Of a DNA stretch of 64,000 bases, positions 55,478 to 64,000 are shown piece after piece. The DNA comes from DASRIA01 sp963768885 (GTDB taxonomy: Bacteria > Actinomycetota > Thermoleophilia > Solirubrobacterales > JBBDJG01): positions 1 through 64,000 of the forward strand of contig CAVYJN010000007.1 of the NCBI GenBank assembly GCA_963768885.1. Direction: 5' to 3'. The notes under the pieces are model-generated. The model saw nothing but the letters and a program-made list of their open reading frames with translations. It made no database searches and was not told the DNA's origin. The position numbers were made by a program, and so were the translations under genes. How positions within the stretch are numbered: position 1 is the first letter of the stretch; the number at the start of each line of letters is the position of its first letter.

Positions 55478-56611
55478 ATGGCAACTTGGCGCACGACAGA
55501 TCGCCGTGCTCGGACACGGCTCCCGTGGTCGGCACTTCCCCTGCTCGTGACGTCGCTGTGCCTCGCGCTCGCGGGTCCGGCGGCCGCGACCCACGACCCC
55601 GTGGGCGCCTGCTCTCCCGGATTCGAGAATGTCACCAACGTCAACCCGGAGACGTTCTTCGACGGCCGCTCGAACCTCACGATCTGCCTCGCCGGCGACA
55701 TCGTCGCCCCCACGGGCGACGGCGTGCAATGGTCGAACATGAGCCACGTCACGATCCGCAGCGCCCCGGGGTCCTGGCGCGCGATCCGCAGCCGCATCTG
55801 GATCGACGACACGAGCGCCGACGTCACGCTCTACGGGCTCACCCTCGACGCGGGCAACTTCGACGGCACGCCAGGGACGGCGGGCATCGCGATCAACGCC
55901 GACCGGGTCGCCCTGCGGGGGAACCTCATCACCAACTCATACGGAGCCGCCGGGTCCTGCATCACCAACGATGCCGAGTTCGGCGTCGCGGACGACACGC
56001 TCATCACGCAGAACCGGATCTTCGACTGCGGTCGCGACGAGACGCATGACCACGGCGTCTACACGAACGCGATGAACCGCCCGGTCGTCAGCGCGAACTG
56101 GATCTACGAGAACGCCGGGCGCGGCATCAACCTCGGCCCGTACACCTACAACGGGCGGTTCACGCGCAACGTGATCGCCGACAACTGCGCAAACCCGCTC
56201 GGCGGAGTCAACGACTGCAGCGCGAACGTGATCTATTGGGGCTTCACCAAGTTCACGGAGTTCAACAACAACACCGTGGCGTTTCCACATCACCGCTACA
56301 ACCTGGCGGGCTGCGACTTCGGCCCCGACACGCCGGACTGCTACGAGTGGGGCGGATCGAACAACCTCGTCTCCCGGAGCTGCTTCTACTCCACGGTGAG
56401 CGGGTACAGCGGCGATCCGCTCGACAGCGGGATCAGCCCGGGCTGGGACAACAAGTTCGGGCGCGTCGACCACTCGACGATCACGGTGGCGGACCCGCGG
56501 TTCGCAAACCGCACGACGCCCGTCCACGCCTGGCGCAACTACCGGATGCCGACGAGCAGTCCGTGCGCCGCGTACCAGCCGGTGTCGGCGGTGGGCCCGC
56601 CGGCTCCGTAG
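55478..56611 (+). CDS. Secreted right-handed parallel beta-helix protein
   Basis: A 377-residue exported protein with a signal peptide (LPLLVTSLCLALAGPAAA, cut near ATHD). The rest has the repeated, Asn-rich strand pattern of pectate-lyase-like beta-helices (VTLYGLTLDAGNFDG, VALRGNLITNSYG, TLITQNRIFDCG, VVSANWIYENAGRGINLGP). Such folds serve as polysaccharide lyases, hydrolases or adhesins; no catalytic set is identifiable. It faces the sigA stop 20 bases away. Confidence 0.85.
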   Translation: MATWRTTDRRARTRLPWSALPLLVTSLCLALAGPAAATHDPVGACSPGFENVTNVNPETFFDGRSNLTICLAGDIVAPTGDGVQWSNMSHVTIRSAPGSWRAIRSRIWIDDTSADVTLYGLTLDAGNFDGTPGTAGIAINADRVALRGNLITNSYGAAGSCITNDAEFGVADDTLITQNRIFDCGRDETHDHGVYTNAMNRPVVSANWIYENAGRGINLGPYTYNGRFTRNVIADNCANPLGGVNDCSANVIYWGFTKFTEFNNNTVAFPHHRYNLAGCDFGPDTPDCYEWGGSNNLVSRSCFYSTVSGYSGDPLDSGISPGWDNKFGRVDHSTITVADPRFANRTTPVHAWRNYRMPTSSPCAAYQPVSAVGPPAP

Positions 56612-56631
56612 GGCGGGCGAAAACGGCGGCG

Positions 56632-57525
56632 CTACTCGCAGGTTGCGTCCTGCAGGGCGCGGGCCATGCGGAACTTCTGCAGGCGGCGCAGGGTGCGGAT
56701 CTCCATCTGGCGGATCCGCTCGCGCGTGACGCCGAAGGCCTGGCCGACCTGCTCGAGCGTCATCGGGTCGTTGCCGTTCAGCCCATAACGCAGCTCGATG
56801 ATCTTCCGCTCGCGCTCGGGCAGCCCGGCAAGCGTCTTCCTGAGGTCCTCCTGCATGATCTTGCGGGCCGCGATCTCGTCGGGCTGGTGGCCGTGCTCGT
56901 CCTCGATGAAGTCGGCAAGCGACGCGTCGGTCTCCCCCATCGGCGCCTCGAGCGAGACCGTCTCGCGGGCCAGCTCGAGCAGCTCCTCGACCTTCTCGGG
57001 GGGCAGGTCGAGGATCTCCCCGATCTCCGTGGAGGTCGGCTGGCGGCCGAGGTCCTGGACCAGCGAGCGCTGGGTGCGCGTGACGCGGTTGATCGCGTCG
57101 ACCATGTGCACGGGGATGCGGATCGTGCGCGCCTGGTCGGCGATCGCGCGTGACACCGCCTGGCGGATCCACCACGTAGCGTAGGTCGAGAACTTGAAGC
57201 CCTTGCGATAGTCGAACTTCTCGACTGCGCGGATCAGGCCGAGGTTGCCCTCCTGGATCAGGTCGAGCAGGTTCAGGCCACGGCCCATGTAGCGCTTTGC
57301 GACCGATACGACGAGTCGCAGGTTCGCCTCGATCAGCGCGTTCTTGGCGTCCTGGTCGCCCTTCTCGATCAGCTTCGCGAGACGGACCTCGTCCTTGGCG
57401 GAGAGCAGCGAGACGCCGCCGATCTCCTTCAGGTAGGTGCGAACGGGGTCCGGGGCCTCGGCGCTCTGGTACTCGCGCTCGGGCGCCGGCTCGTCGAACC
57501 GGAAGGCGTGCTCAGCCGTGCTCAC
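56632..57525 (-). CDS. sigA: RNA polymerase primary sigma factor (RpoD/SigA type)
   Basis: A 297-residue sigma-70. Region 1.2 (PDPVRTYLKEIGGVSLL), region 2 (NLRLVVSVAKRYMGRGLNLL, DLIQEGNLGLIRAVEKFDY, FSTYATWWIRQA), region 3 and region 4 (MTLEQVGQAFGVTRERIRQM) are all intact. Region 1.1 is absent and the protein is short for a primary sigma factor, though group 1 position after dnaG favours that role. A group 2 paralogue elsewhere in the genome cannot be excluded. It overlaps dnaG by 14 bases. Confidence 0.93.
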   Translation of the reverse strand: MSTAEHAFRFDEPAPEREYQSAEAPDPVRTYLKEIGGVSLLSAKDEVRLAKLIEKGDQDAKNALIEANLRLVVSVAKRYMGRGLNLLDLIQEGNLGLIRAVEKFDYRKGFKFSTYATWWIRQAVSRAIADQARTIRIPVHMVDAINRVTRTQRSLVQDLGRQPTSTEIGEILDLPPEKVEELLELARETVSLEAPMGETDASLADFIEDEHGHQPDEIAARKIMQEDLRKTLAGLPERERKIIELRYGLNGNDPMTLEQVGQAFGVTRERIRQMEIRTLRRLQKFRMARALQDATCE

Positions 57526-59299
57526 GCGCGGCCTCCGTGGTAGGGGGCGAGGGTTCCCCGCTCCCCATCAGCCTGGCGATCGCTTCTGTGACCCGGCTGC
57601 GTTCCACGGACAGCTCGCGCTGGCGCTCGTACTGCTCGCCCTGCGCAGCAATCTTCTTGATCTCGCGCTCGAGCCTGCGTCGCTCGAGCCCGAGGAACCC
57701 GACCTCGAGCGCATGCTCGCTGGCCGGCTCGCTCGACGCCCGCACGACGATCTCGCTCACGGTGTGCATGAGCTCGGGATCGTGGGGGCCGAGGCCGGAG
57801 GTCGGTGAGTCGAAGTGCTCCAAGATCCAGGTGCGGGCCCTGCGCAGCACGTCGGACGAGAGGTGCTCGTCCGCGAGCCGTGCCAGGTAGTCCCTCCCCA
57901 GCTCTCCGCTCGACACGCACATCGCGAGGAAAACCCGCTCGGAGCGTTCCACGCGAGATGCCGCGCCGCGCTCGCCGAGGCGAGTGGTGCGGACCGGGGC
58001 GCCGTCGCGCGGACGCGCGAGCAGCGGCACGAGCAGGTGCTCCGACAGGTCGAGCCGGTCCGCCACATGGCGGATCTGCTCGTCCCGCTCGGCCGAGGGC
58101 TGCACGGCGGAGAAAACCGGGGCGAGCTCCGCCACGGCCTTGTCCTTGCCCGCCGCGGATCCCATATCGGCACCCTCGAGCGCGCTCGTCACCTGAAACT
58201 CCAACATCGGAATTGCGTTCCCCGCTCTGGTCTTGAAGCTGTCCGGGCCTGCCTCCATCAGGAGGTCACAGGGGTCCTTATCGTCCGGCAGCCGCACCAC
58301 CTTGAGAACGACCCCGCGGCCTGCGGCGGCGCGCTGCGCCCGGAGCATGGCCTCCTGACCCGATCGGTCGGCGTCGAAGGCCAGCACGACCTCCCTCGCG
58401 AGCCGCGCGAGCTCGCCGAGCTGGTCCTCGGTGAGCGCCGTTCCCATCGCCGCGACGGAGTTGCGAAAACCCGCCTGATGCAGGGCAAGCACGTCCGTGT
58501 AGCCCTCCACCACGAGCACGCTCCCAGCCTTCGCGATGTGGGTGCGCGCGAGGTCGAGGCCGAACAGCTGGCGGCCCTTCCGGTAGACCGGGCCCTCGGG
58601 GGAGTTGACGTACTTCGGCTGCTGGCTCTCGCGCGTCGCGCGGGCCCCGAAGCCCAGCACCCGGCCCCTGCCGTCGCGCAGGGGGAACATGATCCGCGCC
58701 CGGAAACGGTCGTAGATCCTGCCCTGGCGGCCCTTCTGGCCCAGTCCGGCGGCCTGCAGCTCCTGCTCGCTGAAGCCGGCCTGGCGGGCGCTCATCAGCA
58801 CGCGGTCCCAGGCGCTCGGGGCGTAGCCGACGCCGAACTCCTCGAGGACCTCACGGCCGAGGCCCCGCTGCTCGAGGTAGGCGCGGGCCCCGGCCGCCTC
58901 GCCCGAGTCCCACAGGTAGCGCCCGTAGAAGGTCGCCGTCTTGGCCAGCAGCTCGAGCAGGCGCTCGCGGTTGCGGCGGCGCTCGTCGTCGCGCCCCCCG
59001 GCGTCGAACTCGAGCTCCACGCCGTAGCGGTCGGCGAGCTGCTCGACGGCGTCGCGGAAGTCCAGGCCCTCCTTCTCCTCGAGGAACGTGAAGATGTTCC
59101 CGCCCGCCTGGCAGCCGAAGCAGTAGTAGAGCTTCTCGACCGGGTCCACCGAGAACGAGGGGGTGCGCTCGTCGTGGAACGGGCAGAGCCCCAGGTAGCG
59201 CGTCCCGCGCCGGCGCAGCTCGGTGTGCCCCGACACGACCTCGACCATGTCCGCCGCGAGCCGCACGCGCTCGATCGACTCTGGGGTGAGCCGGCTCAT
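57512..59299 (-). CDS. dnaG: DNA primase DnaG
   Basis: A 595-residue primase that lays RNA primers at the replication fork. N-terminal CHC2 zinc finger (LCPFHDERTPSF, YYCFGCQAGGN), RNA-polymerase core, TOPRIM domain (VVEGYTDVLALHQAG, LAFDADRSGQEA) and a C-terminal helicase-binding region ending near residue 580. ATG overlaps the dgt stop (ATGA). The dgt-dnaG-sigA order is a macromolecular-synthesis-type operon. Confidence 0.97.
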   Translation of the reverse strand: MSRLTPESIERVRLAADMVEVVSGHTELRRRGTRYLGLCPFHDERTPSFSVDPVEKLYYCFGCQAGGNIFTFLEEKEGLDFRDAVEQLADRYGVELEFDAGGRDDERRRNRERLLELLAKTATFYGRYLWDSGEAAGARAYLEQRGLGREVLEEFGVGYAPSAWDRVLMSARQAGFSEQELQAAGLGQKGRQGRIYDRFRARIMFPLRDGRGRVLGFGARATRESQQPKYVNSPEGPVYRKGRQLFGLDLARTHIAKAGSVLVVEGYTDVLALHQAGFRNSVAAMGTALTEDQLGELARLAREVVLAFDADRSGQEAMLRAQRAAAGRGVVLKVVRLPDDKDPCDLLMEAGPDSFKTRAGNAIPMLEFQVTSALEGADMGSAAGKDKAVAELAPVFSAVQPSAERDEQIRHVADRLDLSEHLLVPLLARPRDGAPVRTTRLGERGAASRVERSERVFLAMCVSSGELGRDYLARLADEHLSSDVLRRARTWILEHFDSPTSGLGPHDPELMHTVSEIVVRASSEPASEHALEVGFLGLERRRLEREIKKIAAQGEQYERQRELSVERSRVTEAIARLMGSGEPSPPTTEAAREHG

Positions 59300-60342
59300 G
59301 CCGAGAACGCGCGCGGGACCGCGAGCCGCTCGAACTCGCGGATGCAGTAACGGTCGGTCATCCCGGCGATGTAGTCGGTCACGCGGGTCGCGACGTCGCC
59401 CTCGCCGTCGGGCAGCAGCTCGGGCGCGGAGACGTAGTGGTCGAACAGGGCGCTCACGACGTCGATCACGCGCTCCTGCTCACGCCGCGCGGCGTCACCG
59501 AAGTAGACGTGGTCGAACATGAACTTCCGCAGGCGCCCCATCGCGCCCCCGACCTCCTCCCCCTGGACGATGTCGCCGGCGCGCTCCGATGCCTCGACGA
59601 GGTCGTGGACGAGCAGGTCGATGCGCTCCGAGCCCGAATCGCCGAGGATCGCGATCTCCTCCCGTGGCAGGTCGGCCTCGAGCAGCACCCCCGCCCGCAC
59701 CGCGTCGTCGATGTCGTGGTTGATGTAGGCGACGCGGTCGACCAGGCGCACGATGCGGCCCTCGAGCGTCGCCGGGAGGTCGGGGCCCGTGTGGCGGAGG
59801 ATGCCGTCGCGCACCGGCTCCGACAGGTTGAGCCCGCTCCCGTCGCGCTCGAGCACGTCGACGACGCGCAGCGAGTGCTCGTTGTGGCGAAAGCGCCGCC
59901 CGAAGCGCTCGTGCAGCGCACGGTCGAGCGCCTCCTCGCCGGCGTGGCCGAAGGCCGGGTGGCCGAGGTCGTGGCCGAGGCCGATCGCCTCCGTGAGGTC
60001 CTCGTTCAGCCGCAGCGCGCGCGCCACCGTGCGGGAGATCCCGCAGGCCTCGAGCGTGTGGGTCAGGCGGGTGCGGTAGTGGTCGCCCTCGGGGGCGACG
60101 AACACCTGGGTCTTGTGCTTCAGGCGCCGGAAGCTCTTGGAGTGGACGATCCGGTCGCGGTCGCGCTGGAACGGAGTGCGCAGGCGGCAGGGCGGCTCCT
60201 CGCGGCGGCGCCGTGCGGGATAGGAGCGCGTCGCCCGCGGCGAGAGGTGCGCGTCCTCGAGGTCGCGCACCCGCGCCTCGAACGAGGCTGCGACGGCGCC
60301 CTCCGGCAACGCCCGGTCGATGTCTGCGGCATGGGCCTCCAC
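59296..60342 (-). CDS. dgt: Deoxyguanosinetriphosphate triphosphohydrolase-like protein
   Basis: A 348-residue HD-domain protein. Metal ligands are visible in RTRLTHTLEACG and LGHDLGHPAFGHAGEEAL; HNEHSLRVVDVLE and DDIDDAVRAG-type blocks are family-typical. It cleaves dNTPs to deoxynucleoside and triphosphate, controlling dNTP pools. Position before dnaG is the common actinobacterial arrangement. Confidence 0.95.
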   Translation of the reverse strand: MEAHAADIDRALPEGAVAASFEARVRDLEDAHLSPRATRSYPARRRREEPPCRLRTPFQRDRDRIVHSKSFRRLKHKTQVFVAPEGDHYRTRLTHTLEACGISRTVARALRLNEDLTEAIGLGHDLGHPAFGHAGEEALDRALHERFGRRFRHNEHSLRVVDVLERDGSGLNLSEPVRDGILRHTGPDLPATLEGRIVRLVDRVAYINHDIDDAVRAGVLLEADLPREEIAILGDSGSERIDLLVHDLVEASERAGDIVQGEEVGGAMGRLRKFMFDHVYFGDAARREQERVIDVVSALFDHYVSAPELLPDGEGDVATRVTDYIAGMTDRYCIREFERLAVPRAFSA

Positions 60343-60374
60343 GTCGACGATTGTCCCAGCCGGGCAGGCGGCGC

Positions 60375-60764
60375 TCAGCGCGTCGGCGCGACGCCGATGG
60401 CCTCGAGCCCCTTGCCCACCTCCTCGGCGAGTGCCATGGCGGCCGACAGCGGACGCACCATCACCGTGAAGTCCTCGATCCTGCCCTCCGCGTCGAAGCG
60501 CAGCAGGTCGAGGCCCTCGACCTGGCGGTCACCCACGCGCGCCTGGAAGACGAGCGCCTTGACGCCGTCGGAGTCGAGCTCGTCGGTGTAGCTGAAGTCC
60601 TCGAACGTGCCCATCACGACTCCGAGCAGCGCACCGACCGCCGCGCGGCCCTCGAACGGCTTGAACGTGATCGGGCTGTGGAAGACGACGTCGTCGGAGA
60701 GCGCCGCGACCATCGCGTCGTGGTCGCGTGCCTCGACTCCGGCCCTGAATGCATCGTGACTCAT
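60375..60764 (-). CDS. SnoaL/NTF2-like protein
   Basis: A 129-residue family member, more divergent than the others: MSHDAFRAGVEARDHDAMVA, VVFHSPITFKPFEGRAAVG, LRFDAEGRIEDFTVMVRPLS. It is coupled to the upstream glycosyltransferase by a four-base overlap and precedes dgt by 32 bases. Function unknown. Confidence 0.83.
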   Translation of the reverse strand: MSHDAFRAGVEARDHDAMVAALSDDVVFHSPITFKPFEGRAAVGALLGVVMGTFEDFSYTDELDSDGVKALVFQARVGDRQVEGLDLLRFDAEGRIEDFTVMVRPLSAAMALAEEVGKGLEAIGVAPTR

Positions 60765-61960
60765 CGGCTGCTCCTTCTCATGACATCGCGGTAGACGGCG
60801 GCCGTGCGCTCGCCGTTGCGCTCCCAGGTGAATCGGGCGGCGACCGTGCTGCGAGCGGCCGCACCGAGCCTATCGCGCTCCGCCGGGTCGCTCACGACGC
60901 CGTCGATCGCCCGCGCCAGGGCCGCGTCGTCGCCGGAAGGCACGAGCAGCATGCCCTCCCCCGCCGCCGCGATGTCCTCCGCCCCCGTGCCGACGCCGCC
61001 GATCGCGGGCACGCCCGCCGCCATCGCCTCGATGTGGGCCACCCCGAAGGCGTCGTGCACGCTCGGCATCGCGTGGACCCAGCCGCGGCCCATGCGCGCC
61101 AGCGCGGCCTCGTGATCCATCGGGCCGAGGAAGGAGATCCGGTCCGCGACGCCCAGCCGGGTGGCGAGCGCCGCGAGCGCCGACCGGTCCGGGCCCTTCC
61201 CGATCAGCTCGTAGCGCAGGGCCGGATGCCTGCCGGCCAGGGCAGCGAGCGCGCGGATCACCGCGGCCTGGTTCTTGTGGGGCTCGAGGTGCGCGACCGT
61301 GACGATCGTGGGATCGCCCGTGCGGGTCGCGACGCCGGCGGGCAGGTCGGCGCCCGGGTGGACCACCTCGAGGAAGGGCAGGGCGCCGGTCAGCTCCTCG
61401 ATTCCGCGCCGCGTCACCTCGCTGTTGGCGATCACGGCGCTCGCGGCCCTCAGGACCTCCGAGACCACCGCGCGGCCACGGTCGCTGCGCGCGGCCGTGT
61501 AGGAGAGGTCGCCGCCGTGCACCGAGACCACGAGCGGCACCTCGTTCCCGCGGCGGACCCAGCGAAGCGCCGCATCCCCCGCGGGCACGGCGTAGTGGGC
61601 GTGCACGAGGTCCGGCCGCGGCCCGTCGTCGAGCGCCCGCCGCACGGGTCGCGCCGCCCAGCGGCCCCAGCGCGCGTAGCTCAGGGGGCGGGGCGGCGAG
61701 AAGAACCGCACGTACCGGACCGGGACCCCGTCGAGCTCCGCCTGTCCCTGCGGTGCGACGAACCGGCCGGCCCAGTTCGCGAGCGGGCCGAGGTCCGGGA
61801 GGGCCCGCACGTCGCGCCGCGAGGGCAGCGGCCGGTCGAGCGCCAGCACGCGCACCTCGACACCGTGGGCGCGCACGGCGAGCGCCTGCTTGTGCGCCCA
61901 GATCCCCCACGCCGGCTCGGACGCGCGCGGGTAGTACTCCGCGACTACCGCGACGCGCAC
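60761..61960 (-). CDS. GT4-family glycosyltransferase
   Basis: A 399-residue GT-B retaining glycosyltransferase. VSVHGGDLSYTAARSDRG in the N-domain; TIVTVAHLEPHKNQAAVI and the donor-site motif VHDAFGVAHIEAMAAGVPAIGG (E-x7-E) in the C-domain are clear. The acceptor could be lipid, wall polysaccharide or small thiol; unknown. It starts a few bases after the ppdK stop on the same strand. Confidence 0.93.
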   Translation of the reverse strand: MRVAVVAEYYPRASEPAWGIWAHKQALAVRAHGVEVRVLALDRPLPSRRDVRALPDLGPLANWAGRFVAPQGQAELDGVPVRYVRFFSPPRPLSYARWGRWAARPVRRALDDGPRPDLVHAHYAVPAGDAALRWVRRGNEVPLVVSVHGGDLSYTAARSDRGRAVVSEVLRAASAVIANSEVTRRGIEELTGALPFLEVVHPGADLPAGVATRTGDPTIVTVAHLEPHKNQAAVIRALAALAGRHPALRYELIGKGPDRSALAALATRLGVADRISFLGPMDHEAALARMGRGWVHAMPSVHDAFGVAHIEAMAAGVPAIGGVGTGAEDIAAAGEGMLLVPSGDDAALARAIDGVVSDPAERDRLGAAARSTVAARFTWERNGERTAAVYRDVMRRSSR

Positions 61961-61964
61961 CCGG

Positions 61965-64000
<2,036 letters not shown>

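Overview
This is a high-GC actinobacterial chromosome segment, most likely from class Thermoleophilia (Solirubrobacterales/Gaiellales type). That placement is an inference from several features: a fused SecDF, an F420-type luciferase-like oxidoreductase, a dgt-dnaG-sigA operon, many SnoaL/NTF2-like paralogues with similar N-termini, and a c-di-AMP riboswitch in front of an NlpC/P60 hydrolase. No phage, insertion sequence, CRISPR array or replication origin was seen.

Layout. 0-10 kb (minus strand) is a recombination and secretion block in transcription order yebC, tetR-type regulator, ruvC, ruvA, ruvB, a PAS/zinc-ribbon protein, secDF, a small membrane protein and recJ, with many 4-base start/stop overlaps. 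10.7-22.9 kb is a polyamine or amino-acid uptake and catabolism locus built around a divergent promoter near 16 kb. To the left run potA-D-B-C plus an enolase-superfamily enzyme. To the right run a class III aminotransferase, a PucR regulator, a saccharopine/lysine dehydrogenase-like enzyme, alanine dehydrogenase and a gamma-aminobutyraldehyde-type aldehyde dehydrogenase. The logical flow is uptake, transamination to alanine plus an aminoaldehyde, oxidation of the aldehyde, and recycling of alanine to pyruvate.

23-31 kb holds small zinc-ribbon, DUF1059 and SnoaL genes, an FAH-family hydrolase, the riboswitch-controlled NlpC/P60 gene, pdxS-pdxT-M29 aminopeptidase, an RpiR regulator, an AlkA-like glycosylase and a seven-bladed propeller protein. 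31-38 kb holds a receiver/glutaredoxin/thioredoxin-reductase-like fusion, a sulfotransferase, a secreted phosphoesterase with RTX-like repeats, YkgJ, YceH and a trans-acting enoyl-reductase-like protein. 38-49 kb is mixed metabolism (cupin-TPR, DUF1295, alpha/beta hydrolase, protease-like and thioredoxin-like envelope proteins, acyl-CoA ligase, SDR, LLM oxidoreductase, UGT-type glycosyltransferase). 49-57 kb is rich in exported proteins, including a fusion of a nitrilase-like domain with a sialidase-type propeller. 56.6-64 kb is ppdK, GT4 glycosyltransferase, SnoaL, dgt, dnaG and sigA on the minus strand. Two tRNAs are present (CAT anticodon and Asn-GTT).

Quality warning. At least nine genes are interrupted by single-base frameshifts, including ruvC, potD (four), the TrxR-like fusion (two) and ppdK. 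Nearly all are one-base insertions in or beside G/C runs, so I read them as probable sequence errors rather than pseudogenes. No intergenic stretch exceeds 300 bases; the longest ones are described under the riboswitch and the 31-kb gene remnant.
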